From: Hyphomicrobium sp. | Lineage (GTDB): Bacteria > Pseudomonadota > Alphaproteobacteria > Rhizobiales > Hyphomicrobiaceae | Reading direction: 5' to 3' | Length of the DNA: 64,000 nt | Assembly (NCBI RefSeq): GCF_009026145.1 | Contig: NZ_WBUE01000003.1 | Span: forward strand, 1-64,000 | Part shown: positions 42,965-51,192 of the stretch, in pieces | Layout of the letters: each line of letters begins with the position of its first letter | Numbering within the stretch: the stretch's first letter is position 1 | Translations under genes and position numbers: made by a program | Notes under the pieces: generated by a model | Seen by the model: only the letters and a program-made list of their open reading frames with translations | Told to the model about the DNA's origin: nothing | The model's database searches: none

Positions 42965-43369
42965 CCGCCCTCCTGACTAATTCACAGCTTGCCGCATCCA
43001 ATTGGGAACGTCGCAAGATCGGGTTGGCGATAGCTCACATCGCCACCGCGCAGAGTTCGCCGAATGGGCGCAACAGTGGGCTATAAGGCCAGGCACCGAG
43101 CACCCGGGAATTGATGTAAGTCATTGCCGGTTGGATCGCCTGGGCGCGAATTGTAACGGCTGGTAACAGTGACCATTCCCAACGTCTGGGGACGACGCTT
43201 GCCGCGCATCTCGCAGTTGCGGGATTGCGAGAGACCGATGTGGGCCATTAACGGATATCAAGTGATCGACTCGATCGGCAGCTATAATTTTTGAATTCAA
43301 CGCACCTGAGTGTGCCTTGACCGACCACAAACGCAGCACCATGTCAGGTTTCGGCTCAAGGTGAGGCGC
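42965..43369. other. Divergent regulatory region
   Basis: These 405 bases lie between the CPD ATPase (minus) and a Cys-rich secreted protein gene (plus). They contain the GTAAC direct repeat at 43153-43167 and a TATAAT hexamer near 43284 that could serve the plus-strand gene. No additional gene was seen. Confidence 0.6.
43153..43167. promoter_or_regulatory. GTAAC direct repeat, copy 2
   Basis: GTAACGGCTG then GTAAC, period 10. It sits between the divergent CPD ATPase run and the 111-residue Cys-rich gene, so it could control either or both. Confidence 0.65.
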
Positions 43370-43705
43370 ATGTCGATCATCCGGCCCTTCGCTGCAGCGC
43401 TCGTGAGCATCGCGCTCGTACTCGCGCCCATCGCGACAGCGAATGCGATGATGGGCTCCTCTGCGGCACTCGTTGATCACGCGCAAGCTGCGTCTCATTC
43501 TCCCATGGATGGGAATTGCCCCTGCTGCGATATGGCTGACGGGTGCGCTGCTGCCGTTTGCGGCATGAGCTGCGTACAGATGGGGCCAGCGTCAGACGCC
43601 TCCTACCCCGTACCAACACTGGGACATGCCGCGATGAGCGGCGTGGTGCCACTGGCACTGCATGGGCTGGCACAGAGACCTCCCACCCCGCCCCCCCGCG
43701 CTTGA
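43370..43705 (+). CDS. Secreted Cys/Met-rich protein, family A
   Basis: One hundred and eleven residues: signal peptide 1-26, then His/Met spacers and the cluster NCPCCDMADGCAAAVCGMSC, ending in RPPTPPPRA. AAGGTGAGG stands just before the ATG at 43370. Its CxCC...C...C...C arrangement and Pro-rich end are shared in outline with the protein at 47236-47553 and partly with the one at 51912-52328. Likely a periplasmic soft-metal binder. No known family was recognised. Confidence 0.65.
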   Translation: MSIIRPFAAALVSIALVLAPIATANAMMGSSAALVDHAQAASHSPMDGNCPCCDMADGCAAAVCGMSCVQMGPASDASYPVPTLGHAAMSGVVPLALHGLAQRPPTPPPRA

Positions 43706-43804
43706 ACCTGCCAATCTGGCTGGGTGAGCCGCGTCGCTTGCCCGACGTACGCTGGCGCACTGGTGCGCGGCGGCGAATGGCAATCAACCTCGGGAGATAC
43801 GAAA

Positions 43805-43963
43805 ATGCTGAAATCACTCACTGCGGCTTTGACCGCGGGCGCGCTGGCGATCATCGGGTTCGCCGGCGTCGCGCAGGCGCAGCAAAGGTGCCCCCCACCG
43901 GGTACCTCTGTTCACGGATGCTATCTCACACCGACCACACCGCAGGTACCGCCAAAGAAATAG
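43805..43963 (+). CDS. Small secreted protein, paralogue pair (first)
   Basis: Fifty-two residues: signal peptide MLKSLTAALTAGALAIIGFA... then QQRCPPPGTSVHGCYLTPTT. GGGAG is 8 bases before the ATG. It is paralogous to the next gene: MLK(S/T)L start, GFxxxAQA cut site, then C...G...GC and a Pro end. Two cysteines in the short mature part could bind copper or form a disulfide. Confidence 0.6.
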   Translation: MLKSLTAALTAGALAIIGFAGVAQAQQRCPPPGTSVHGCYLTPTTPQVPPKK

Positions 43964-43979
43964 GGACGGCAACCTGGGA

Positions 43980-43999
43980 TCGGCCCTGTCATGGGCCGA
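43980..43999 (+). other. Intercistronic hairpin
   Basis: A 7-bp stem TCGGCCC / GGGCCGA with a 6-base loop, between the two small paralogues. There is no U-run, so it may adjust message stability rather than end transcription. Confidence 0.4.
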
Positions 44000-44049
44000 C
44001 CCCTGACTGTGATCCCGCGAGCGGTCATCAAAACTCGGGAGAGAAGAAG

Positions 44050-44214
44050 ATGCTGAAAACTCTACTTGCAGCGCTTCTCGCTGCTTCGATCGCCTCCGTC
44101 GGCTTCATTGCGGCGGCGCAGGCGCACCATAAGACCGGACACTGCGTGCCGGGTATCTTCACCGCAGGATGCCCGATGAAGCCACAGGCCCCGCAGGGTC
44201 CACAGCTCCCATAG
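44050..44214 (+). CDS. Small secreted protein, paralogue pair (second)
   Basis: Fifty-four residues: MLKTLLAALLAASIASVGFI...AQA signal peptide, then HHKTGHCVPGIFTAGCPMKP. GGGAGAG stands 6 bases before the ATG. The His, Cys and Met residues fit copper binding, by composition only. It has a further relative in style at 46964-47116. Confidence 0.6.
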   Translation: MLKTLLAALLAASIASVGFIAAAQAHHKTGHCVPGIFTAGCPMKPQAPQGPQLP

Positions 44215-44336
44215 CTACAAGTGAGATCCAATATGCCGACGGTCGGTCTCTGTGAGAACGTCACGGCATACTCAGCGGCGGTCCGACTTCTCGGCAACGA
44301 GAGGTCGGGCCGAACTGCATGCTCGTATTCGCGTGA

Positions 44337-46118
44337 TTACGCAGACTGGACGAGCGCAAGCTGCTGACCGAGATCGATCACGCGATGATGCTGAGACACG
44401 AGCGAAGAGCGATGCCCAATGGAGACGATCGCCGCATTGGGCAGCTCGGCGCGTATGGTCCGCATGAGGTACGCCTCAGACGCCTCGTCGAGCGCTGACG
44501 TTGCCTCGTCGAGGAATAGAACATCGGGCTGGGCAATGAGCGCGCGGGCAAAGCCGAGCCGCTGCTGCTCTCCGGGCGAAAGGACGCTGCTCCATGGGGC
44601 GACGTGATCGAGAGACGCGACGAGGCCGGCAAGGCCTGCCTTGGCGAGTGCGTGGTGTAGATCCGGCTCCGCAACAGTGTGCTCCTCGGCTGGGTAGGCG
44701 AGTGCCGCCCGCAGAGATCCAAGCGGCAGATAAGGCGCTTGCGGCAGAACGAGCACGCGCCCACCGTTAGGCAGCGCGACACGTCCTCCGGAGTAGGGCC
44801 AAAAACCGCAGATGGCGCGCAACAACGTCGTCTTACCGCATCCGGAAGGACCCCTGAGGAGCAGTGCCTGACCAGACTCGACGGCGAAATTCATGTTCTC
44901 CAGCAGCAGCGTGCCGTCCGGAGTCGTCACATGCAGGTCGGCAACGGACAGTGACGAGCCACTTGCCCCGCCCTCGACCATTGCGCCACCGCCGGCAGTG
45001 TGCTCGCGCGCAAGCACGGTCTCTCGTTCGAATCCCGAGAGGCGATCGACAACGGCCTTCCATTCCGCCAGACGCGCATAGGCGCTGACGAAAAACGAAA
45101 ACGACGTCTGAACCTGCCCGAAGGCGCCGGCCGTCTGCATCAAGGTGCCGAGCGGAATCTGGCCGGTGAAGAATGGCCGCGCGAGGATGGCGTAAGGCAA
45201 GATGACGGCGGCCTGATTGTATCCTGCCGTGAAGAACGTCAGCATCTTCTGCCGACGCATGATGTCGTGCCAGTTGCCGACAAGACTTGCGAAGCGGCGG
45301 GAGTGCAGGGAGCGCTCAGCAGACTCTCCGCCCATGAGCGCAACCTGTTCCGCATGCTCACGCAGGCGCGCAAGACCAAAACGGAAGTCGGCTCCGAGGC
45401 GCTGCTGATGGAACTTGAGACCGATGAGCCGGCGACCGATCAGATGCGCGCCAATCGTTGCCACCAGCGAGAATACGGCTGCGATCCATACCAGATAACC
45501 GGGTACGGCAAGCTCATAGCCGGCAATCACCAATGGAACCTGGCTGGAGATTCCCCAAAGTATGACGCCGAACGAGGCGAGCGTTGTTACCGCCGACAAC
45601 AGTCCGATGCCGAGTGACAGCGTCTGCTCGACGAACATCGCAATATCATCGGCGATGCGCTGGTCGGGATTGTCGGCAGGCTCTCCTTTGAGGCGCATGC
45701 GGTAATGCGCACCGCCCCCTAGCCAGTGGTCGAGGTAGCTATGGGTCATCCACCGGCGCCAGCGGATCTGCAGCCACTGATTGAGATATAGCTGGTAGAC
45801 CGAGACCAGAATGAAGGCTGCAGCAATGATGGAAAAGACTATGAGCTGCTGCCAGAACGCAGGCAGATCCTTGTTCTGGAGTGCATCGAAGAACAGTGCG
45901 TTCCAGTAATTGAACCAGACGGTCAGAGAGACTTGCGCAAATTCGGTCGCGACGATGGCAAGCAGAAGCGCGCGTCCGACCCACGCTTCCCTGACGGTCC
46001 AAGTGCCCAGCGGGCCGAAGTGGGTGGTGGTCTCCTCACGCGCCCGGAAGTAGGGGGCCGCAAGTTGCCATATGGCGCCTAGCTGCTTTCGTGCAATGTC
46101 CAGCATCCCTGCCGTCAC
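44337..46118 (-). CDS. ABC transporter, fused permease/ATPase (YddA/SbmA-like)
   Basis: A 593-residue half transporter. The membrane part is of the SbmA/BacA-like ABC_membrane_2 type (EFAQVSLTVWFNYWNALFFD, then WRRWMTHSYLDHWLGGGAHY, then NPDQRIADDI). The C-terminal ATPase domain has Walker A LRGPSGCGKTTL, signature LSPGEQQRLGFARAL and Walker B VLFLDEATSALD. Family members transport peptides, vitamin B12 or fatty acyl compounds. It could begin at GTG (46118) or ATG (46106); neither has a clear Shine-Dalgarno. Confidence 0.85.
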   Translation of the reverse strand: MTAGMLDIARKQLGAIWQLAAPYFRAREETTTHFGPLGTWTVREAWVGRALLLAIVATEFAQVSLTVWFNYWNALFFDALQNKDLPAFWQQLIVFSIIAAAFILVSVYQLYLNQWLQIRWRRWMTHSYLDHWLGGGAHYRMRLKGEPADNPDQRIADDIAMFVEQTLSLGIGLLSAVTTLASFGVILWGISSQVPLVIAGYELAVPGYLVWIAAVFSLVATIGAHLIGRRLIGLKFHQQRLGADFRFGLARLREHAEQVALMGGESAERSLHSRRFASLVGNWHDIMRRQKMLTFFTAGYNQAAVILPYAILARPFFTGQIPLGTLMQTAGAFGQVQTSFSFFVSAYARLAEWKAVVDRLSGFERETVLAREHTAGGGAMVEGGASGSSLSVADLHVTTPDGTLLLENMNFAVESGQALLLRGPSGCGKTTLLRAICGFWPYSGGRVALPNGGRVLVLPQAPYLPLGSLRAALAYPAEEHTVAEPDLHHALAKAGLAGLVASLDHVAPWSSVLSPGEQQRLGFARALIAQPDVLFLDEATSALDEASEAYLMRTIRAELPNAAIVSIGHRSSLVSQHHRVIDLGQQLALVQSA

Positions 46119-46451
46119 GATTGGGCGAAAATGCTCCTGCCCAGCCGCGCAATGAGTGCCCGGCCCGCAGACAATCTTTGGGATGGAACCGGCTGTCGCG
46201 CGTCGCTATCGGGAGCGATCGCAGCACGATTTGCAGACCACGTGCCAACGCTCCTATTCTGAAGAAATGATGGAAAATCAATTTATCATTGAACAGAGGA
46301 AATCTCCGTTGCTAAGGACATTGCCTGGGCAACGTGCGCTCTGCCTATATATTGGGCAAAATAGGACAGGGCTGAAGATTTAGGCGACGACTGCGACTGA
46401 GGCCTGCCCGCACCGCATACCAGATCCCGCCCTAGACGCTTTGCTGCTCGG
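46119..46451. other. Intergenic region upstream of the YddA-like transporter
   Basis: These 333 bases include a relatively AT-rich stretch (about 46262-46370). No ORF was accepted, and no GTAAC repeat was found. It presumably carries the promoter of the transporter. Confidence 0.5.
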
Positions 46452-46889
46452 CTATTCGGCTGCGAAGACGGCCGGCGTGCCGCCTTTGTCCCCAATCGAC
46501 AAGATCTCGAACGGACCGTCTTTGGTGCCGGACATGCCGGGCGAGCCCCCAGGCATTCCAGGAAGTGCGATGCCCTTGATGGCCGGCCTCTCAGTGAGCA
46601 GCCGCCTTATAGCACCCACAGGCACGTGCCCTTCCACGACGTAGCCGTCAACAAGCACGGTGTGGCAGCTCTCGAGGTCATCGCGGACGCCGTGCTTCTG
46701 CTTGATCAGCGTCATGTTGGGGTGCTCGATGACCGTCACTCTGAAGCCATTGGATCGCAAGTAATTCGCATAGCCGTCGCAGCACTTGCAGCTCGGGTTC
46801 TTATAGAGCGTCGCTGGAACCAACTCCGTAGCCGCGGCAGGGAGCAGCATCGCTAAGAATGCAGCCGCCATCAGAATCGCGCGCACCAT
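46452..46889 (-). CDS. DUF411 periplasmic metal-binding protein
   Basis: A 145-residue exported protein of the DUF411 family (CopG-like). Signal peptide 1-21. The motif YKNPSCKCCDGYANYLRSNG carries the CxCC metal or redox site. HGVRDDLESCHTVLVDGYVV and EGHVPVGAIRRLL follow, then a Met/Pro/Gly-rich segment. DUF411 proteins are common partners of copper and silver resistance genes and probably sequester the metal. Confidence 0.88.
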   Translation of the reverse strand: MVRAILMAAAFLAMLLPAAATELVPATLYKNPSCKCCDGYANYLRSNGFRVTVIEHPNMTLIKQKHGVRDDLESCHTVLVDGYVVEGHVPVGAIRRLLTERPAIKGIALPGMPGGSPGMSGTKDGPFEILSIGDKGGTPAVFAAE

Positions 46890-46927
46890 TTTCCGTTTCC
46901 TCTCACAAGCGTTGCCTCGCAGGCGAA

Positions 46928-46955
46928 GCAGGTCCGCGGCACGCCGCGGACCTGC
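46928..46955. other. Strong 12-bp hairpin between two small genes
   Basis: GCAGGTCCGCGG and CCGCGGACCTGC around a 4-base loop. It lies between the stop of the 50-residue gene (46964) and the start of the DUF411 gene (46889). It lacks a U-run; it may attenuate or stabilise the message. Confidence 0.6.
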
Positions 46956-46963
46956 CTTTCGAC

Positions 46964-47116
46964 TTAGTTGCGTGCCTTGGAAGGCGATGGCAACTGCACC
47001 GTCTGCGGCTTGGGCAGGCTATCGTGATAGCCCGGCTTGTGATGGGCGAGAGCCTGGCCGGCAAGCGCCGTCATCGTGATACCGCCTAGCATGGCAAGAA
47101 CAATAAGCGTCTTCAT
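46964..47116 (-). CDS. Small secreted protein
   Basis: Fifty residues: signal peptide MKTLIVLAMLGGITMTALAG... with cut after LA, then HHKPGYHDSLPKPQTVQLPS. Upstream of the ATG is GGAGAACTTCC, an acceptable site. The HHK/GYH start of the mature part is like the HHKTGH start of the protein at 44050-44214. No function assigned. Confidence 0.6.
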   Translation of the reverse strand: MKTLIVLAMLGGITMTALAGQALAHHKPGYHDSLPKPQTVQLPSPSKARN

Positions 47117-47235
47117 GGAAGTTCTCCGTTATGTCCTGATTGAGTTGCGCGCCGCTGCTGCAGCGCACGTAAAGCACGGCGATCAGCGACCAAGCGGACG
47201 TCAGTCCAGACCCAGGTCTTGACCGCACATCCCAA

Positions 47236-47553
47236 TCAGGCTCGCGGAGGAGGTGGATCAGGCGTGAGCATCAGCGACCGGGGGATCGCTGAATGCGCAA
47301 CGCGCAAGTTCGCGCGTGATGGCGAACTTAGTCTATTATCAACGGGCAGTGCGGCTTGCGTGCTCAAGCATTGGGCTCCGCACGGGGCTTGGACGCAGGG
47401 AGCCGCTTCGCCGCAGCAACCACAGTCGCCATGTTGCGCGTCGACCAACTGCATGCACATGGCGGCATGTGTGTGCTGCACGGCTGCGGCCGCGGGCAAC
47501 AGCGTGATGCCCACCGAGAGCAGGACAACAATAGCGAGCCGCAAAGCACGCAT
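47236..47553 (-). CDS. Secreted Cys-rich protein, family A
   Basis: One hundred and five residues: signal peptide 1-24, then HTHAAMCMQLVDAQHGDCGC, a further CGEAAPCVQAPCGAQC cluster and a PDPPPPRA end. The CxCC...C...C...C spacing and Pro-Arg-Ala end resemble the protein at 43370-43705. The 3' neighbour is the CusF-like gene's upstream side; the two are in the same direction, five bases apart. Probably a metal-binding periplasmic protein. Confidence 0.65.
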   Translation of the reverse strand: MRALRLAIVVLLSVGITLLPAAAAVQHTHAAMCMQLVDAQHGDCGCCGEAAPCVQAPCGAQCLSTQAALPVDNRLSSPSRANLRVAHSAIPRSLMLTPDPPPPRA

Positions 47554-47558
47554 GCGCG

Positions 47559-47867
47559 TTACCTAGCCATGTCGATCTCAGTGACGGTCAACTCGCCGTT
47601 CACTCTGTCGGCCATGAACTTGATGGCGTCGCCAGGCTTCAGCTCATTGAGCATGGAGGGGTCACCGGCTTTGAACACCATCGTCATGGCCTCCATCTGC
47701 AAGTTGGGTATGGCGTCGTGAGCGATAGTGACTTTGCCAGCGGATACATCGACTTTCGTCACCTTACCGGCAACTACTGGGTGGTCATACCCATCGTGGC
47801 TGAATGCCAGCTGCGAGCCCGCACTCCATGCAATGATGACGGCGGCCGCCAACACGAGCTTGCGCAT
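47559..47867 (-). CDS. CusF-like periplasmic copper-binding protein
   Basis: One hundred and two residues, starting at MRKLVLAAAV with GAGGG nine bases upstream. Signal peptide to FS. The mature OB-fold carries KVDVSAGKVTIAHDAIPNLQ, then MEAMTMVFKAGDP: the His, Met, Met and aromatic positions of the CusF Cu(I)/Ag(I) site. It hands Cu(I) to efflux pumps in the periplasm. A GTAAC repeat stands about 115 bases upstream. Confidence 0.88.
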   Translation of the reverse strand: MRKLVLAAAVIIAWSAGSQLAFSHDGYDHPVVAGKVTKVDVSAGKVTIAHDAIPNLQMEAMTMVFKAGDPSMLNELKPGDAIKFMADRVNGELTVTEIDMAR

Positions 47868-48170
47868 AGTCTCGATCCCTCTCGTCACACCCTGCCTGGT
47901 CGATGCCGTACACAGCAGTCTCGGCATTTCGACGTGGCATCAATATTCGGCGATTTGCAGGGGCAGGATAGGGAAATTCGGGTAACCGGATGTAACGCGC
48001 CTGACGCATATCAAATGGCGAAAGGCCGCCTGACCGACGGCTCGGCCGCTTCGGCTGCCGGGAAACGGATCATAACGCGAAGACCGCCCCACGCATGGTC
48101 GGCAATGGTGATATCGCCGCGACGAGTCCGAGCCGATAGGGGGTGCTCTGCTCAACACGGGGTCGCAAGC
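47868..48170. other. Intergenic region with regulatory repeat
   Basis: The 303 bases between the CusF-like start and the His/Gly-rich gene's stop carry the extended GTAAC box at 47972-47997. No other gene or RNA was seen. Confidence 0.55.
47972..47997. promoter_or_regulatory. GTAAC direct repeat, copy 3 (extended form)
   Basis: GGAAATTC, one base, GGTAACCG, two bases, TGTAACG. It matches 23 of 26 bases with the copy at 48712-48737. The two GTAAC units are 10 bases apart (47982, 47992). It lies upstream of the CusF-like gene. Confidence 0.7.
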
Positions 48171-48530
48171 TCAGTGGTGACCGCCATGCCCACCGTGGCC
48201 GCCACCGTGATGCCCGCCATGGCCGCCGTGATGGCCATGATGGCCGTGATGGCCGTGATGGCCGCGTCCGAATCCGAGGACAATGCCAGGTCCGTAGCCG
48301 TAGCCGTACCCATAGCCGTCATAGTAACTGACATGACCATGACACCGCCTATGACCGTGGCGCCAATGGCAGTGGCGATATGGTCGGTAATGGACCTGCT
48401 GAGCGGCGCGGTCTCCCTCATGTATCTTTGCAGCGGTTGAGGGGATGGGCGCACCGAGCACCGAACTCGGAATCGCGCTGGTCAAGCCGAGCAGCAGTGC
48501 AGCAGCACACATTTCCTTGAAGCTTGTCAT
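48171..48530 (-). CDS. Secreted His/Gly/Tyr-rich protein
   Basis: One hundred and nineteen residues starting at MTSFKEM (AAGGAG 8 bases upstream). After the signal peptide come HYRPYRHCHWRHGHRRCHGH, then a YGYGYG run, then a C-terminal half of HHGHHGHH and GGHGG repeats. Such tails bind metal or line the envelope. The repeats are low-complexity, so homology searches will be misleading. Confidence 0.65.
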   Translation of the reverse strand: MTSFKEMCAAALLLGLTSAIPSSVLGAPIPSTAAKIHEGDRAAQQVHYRPYRHCHWRHGHRRCHGHVSYYDGYGYGYGYGPGIVLGFGRGHHGHHGHHGHHGGHGGHHGGGHGGHGGHH

Positions 48531-48711
48531 CGTCATCACTCCTTGGATCTCTCCAATTTCGGAGCGCATCTCCGAATCAATTCCGTGCTTGGCCGGCCGG
48601 TTCCGCGACACGGATCGTGGGAACCTCCGGAGAAGCAGGCCTTCTCGAGTTCATCGACCGTCAGCGATAGTTGATATGGCGTCAAACGACGGAGATTTGC
48701 GGAACGGGACC

Positions 48712-48737
48712 GGAAATTCTGGTAACCGCGTGTAACG
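48712..48737. promoter_or_regulatory. GTAAC direct repeat, copy 4 (extended form)
   Basis: GGAAATTC, one base, GGTAACCG, two bases, TGTAACG; GTAAC units at 48722 and 48732. The preceding bases CGGGACCGGAAAT (48705-48717) are identical to those at 54289-54301. It is upstream of the His/Gly-rich gene. Confidence 0.7.
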
Positions 48738-48794
48738 ATATGCCGGGTTTGGCCCGGCTGAATTGCGGCTGCGCGCTGCGACGCTCTCACAGAT

Positions 48795-50255
48795 CTAAGA
48801 GATCTGTGCGGCCCACTCTCGTAGGTGCGTCTCACCGAAGGACGGTAAGGAGATCGTGACGCGAAGACCACCCGCCGCACGATTGGCGACGGTGATATCG
48901 CCACCAAGACCGCGTATCAAACTCCGGGCAACCGTTAGACCCAGTCCTGTGCCCTCGGTCGCCTCGCCGGTCGAGTGGGGTAAGCGACGGAACGGCTCGA
49001 AGATCTCCGCTTGGAGAGCTTCAGGAATTCCGGGACCCTCGTCGTCCACCGTGATCTCAACCCCACCGGCTCGCTCGGTAACATTGATCCTAGCCCGGTT
49101 GCCGTACTTCACGGCGTTCTCGACGATATTCGTCAACGCACGCTGCACGGCGACCGGCTTGGAGCGGACAGGAAGGCGCTTTGGCCCATTGACCGCAACC
49201 TCAGCGCCAGCATCGCTCAGATCATCCGCCACACGCTGCACGAGCGACATCACATCAAGCATCTCAGTCGGCTCGGCCGTGAAATCGAGGCGAGCAAAGC
49301 CGAGCGTAGCCGAGACCATCCGGCGCATTTGCTGCAGGTCTTGCAGGATCGGCTCGCGAATTTCAGCGTCGCCGATCTCCTCCGCCCTGAGACGCAATCG
49401 AGTTATCGGCGTTCCCAGGTCGTGCGCTATGGCCGCAGCAAGGGCAATACGGTCTTCGACCAAGCGCCGGACCCGGTCCTGCATGCGATTGAATGCCTTG
49501 GCTGCCGTGCGCACCTCCAAAGGCCCGTTCTCGCTCAAAGGCGGCGAGTGAATGTCGGTTCCCAGACGTTCCGCAGCGGCCGCGAAGTACGTTAGCGGCT
49601 GCGTCCAGCGTTGCAGCACCCAGGCAGCCACAACTAGCACCGACGTCAACATTGCCCCGAGCGCCGCGCCGGTCTTCCAAAATGAGAAGGGAGTGACGCT
49701 CAGCAAAGGGGCGGTCGCTGTCATCCACGTTCCATCCGCGAGACGCACCTCAGTTACAACCGTGCCTTGAGGGTTGATCTCGGCCAACGGCACCTCAGGG
49801 ATGTGGTCAATCTGGGTATGAGCCGAGCTGTTCATCGTCGCGAGCAGACCCTTGCTGCTCGCCACACTCTCCTCGAAATAGGCAACGCGAATGCCTTCGA
49901 GCAACTCGCGTCCCAGGAAGGCACTCAGCATATGCTCGAAGAAATGTAGCCGCGTGCCCTCCTGCTGACTTTGACCCAGCGAAGCATTCGAGGAAGAAGC
50001 AGTCGAGGAAACGGAGAAACGCAGGAGCGGGCCACTGACGAGGGCCAGTACGGATGCGCGCTTTTCAATGGGAGTGCTCTCAGCGAGCTTCGAGATCGAT
50101 GCGATGCAATCGGCTAGAAGCGCATCGTGCAGCAGACCGGTCGTCACATCGCTTCGCTGCGCATAAAGCCATAGGCCCATCAGGTGTGACAGCGATAAGA
50201 ATACGAGAAGGATGATGATGACTCGGCCTTTGACGGTGTCGAATGCTTGGCTCAT
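48795..50255 (-). CDS. Sensor histidine kinase of an OmpR-type pair
   Basis: A 486-residue membrane kinase. Two membrane helices (about 12-32 and 185-205) enclose a periplasmic sensor of about 150 residues. A HAMP linker, the H-box AAAIAHDLGTPITRLRLRAE, N-box ENAVKYG, G1 DEGPGIP and G2 GTGLGLTVARSLIRGLGG follow. Its start overlaps the regulator's end by 4 bases. Given the surrounding genes, the likely signal is periplasmic copper or silver or related envelope stress. No clear metal ligands were seen in the sensor. Confidence 0.9.
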   Translation of the reverse strand: MSQAFDTVKGRVIIILLVFLSLSHLMGLWLYAQRSDVTTGLLHDALLADCIASISKLAESTPIEKRASVLALVSGPLLRFSVSSTASSSNASLGQSQQEGTRLHFFEHMLSAFLGRELLEGIRVAYFEESVASSKGLLATMNSSAHTQIDHIPEVPLAEINPQGTVVTEVRLADGTWMTATAPLLSVTPFSFWKTGAALGAMLTSVLVVAAWVLQRWTQPLTYFAAAAERLGTDIHSPPLSENGPLEVRTAAKAFNRMQDRVRRLVEDRIALAAAIAHDLGTPITRLRLRAEEIGDAEIREPILQDLQQMRRMVSATLGFARLDFTAEPTEMLDVMSLVQRVADDLSDAGAEVAVNGPKRLPVRSKPVAVQRALTNIVENAVKYGNRARINVTERAGGVEITVDDEGPGIPEALQAEIFEPFRRLPHSTGEATEGTGLGLTVARSLIRGLGGDITVANRAAGGLRVTISLPSFGETHLREWAAQIS

Positions 50256-50977
50256 TCCGCGCTCCCAATCACCTCGGGCGTGAACGCATATCCCTTGTTG
50301 CGGATTGTCTTGATGAGCTGCGGCTGTTGCGGGTCGCTCTCGATCTTGCGGCGAAGCCGCGTGACTTGCATGTCAATGCCTCGATCAAAGGCGATGGCTG
50401 AACGACCGCGCGCGAGATCCAGCAGCTGCTCTCGCGACAGGGTAACCTGGGGGTGTTCCGCAAACGCTAGGAGAAGATCGAATTCGCCGTCGGTCAGTAC
50501 GACATTTACTCCCGCCGGGGACTCCAGTCGCCTGCGCGCCCGATCGAGCCTCCAACCCTCGAAACGCAAGACCCTGGCTTTCTCCAGCACGTTCTGCAAA
50601 GGCAGCTCGTTGGCACGTCGCAGAACGGCTCTGATGCGTGCCAGCAGCTCCTGCGGGTTGAATGGCTTCTGCACATAGTCGTCGGCGCCCATTTCGAGCC
50701 CCAGAATGCGATCGCTGTCGGATCCGAGCAGGGTCAGCAGGATAATGGGAATGCGGCTCGCCTCTCTCAGTTCGCGGCAGAGCACCAAGCCGTCATCATG
50801 CGGCATTACGCGATCGAGGACGATGAGGTCGACTTTGGTGACGGCAAGGATTCGCCTCATCTCTTGGCCGTCGGCGGCAACGTCGACGCGCAGCCCCTGC
50901 TTTCGTAGGAAGCGAGAGAGGAGATTGCGCAGCTCCTGGTCGTCATCGACGATGAGAATGTGCGGCTCGACGGGCAT
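50252..50977 (-). CDS. OmpR/PhoB-family response regulator
   Basis: A 241-residue regulator. The receiver has DDD at 11-13, phospho-acceptor Asp 55 in LIVLDRVMPHDDG, Thr in ILLTLLGS and Lys in DDYVQKPF. The C-terminal winged helix has LTDGEFDLLLAFAEHPQVTL and the recognition region VTRLRRKIESDPQQPQLIKT. The ATG at 50977 has AGGGG 7 bases upstream. A GTAAC direct repeat stands about 75 bases before the start. OmpR-type dimers usually bind such tandem repeats, so self-regulation is likely. Confidence 0.92.
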   Translation of the reverse strand: MPVEPHILIVDDDQELRNLLSRFLRKQGLRVDVAADGQEMRRILAVTKVDLIVLDRVMPHDDGLVLCRELREASRIPIILLTLLGSDSDRILGLEMGADDYVQKPFNPQELLARIRAVLRRANELPLQNVLEKARVLRFEGWRLDRARRRLESPAGVNVVLTDGEFDLLLAFAEHPQVTLSREQLLDLARGRSAIAFDRGIDMQVTRLRRKIESDPQQPQLIKTIRNKGYAFTPEVIGSAE

Positions 50978-51048
50978 CGCCACGCCCCTTATCTTTATCC
51001 ATCGCGTGTGAGCTTAAGGCTGGGCACATGGCTGGCAGGGGCCACTTT

Positions 51049-51063
51049 GTAACAGCGCGTAAC
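51049..51063. promoter_or_regulatory. GTAAC direct repeat, copy 5
   Basis: GTAACAGCGC then GTAAC, period 10. It lies between the two-component system (minus) and the cytochrome c gene (plus), so both could be controlled. Confidence 0.7.
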
Positions 51064-51192
51064 AGTCCCAGGTGTGTGATTCCGTTACTCCTTCCGGCTC
51101 GACAGCGGGATCGGTTGCAACCAGATTGGTGAATCCGAGGATCGGGTTTGCACCGCACCGTAGCCTCCACATCGAATCCGGAGTGCGCACCG

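Noticed and set aside
48171..48330. Repeated GGC/CAT units resembling a tandem DNA repeat
   Set aside because: The repeats are explained by the His/Gly codons of a secreted protein; no separate repeat element or CRISPR pattern is present.
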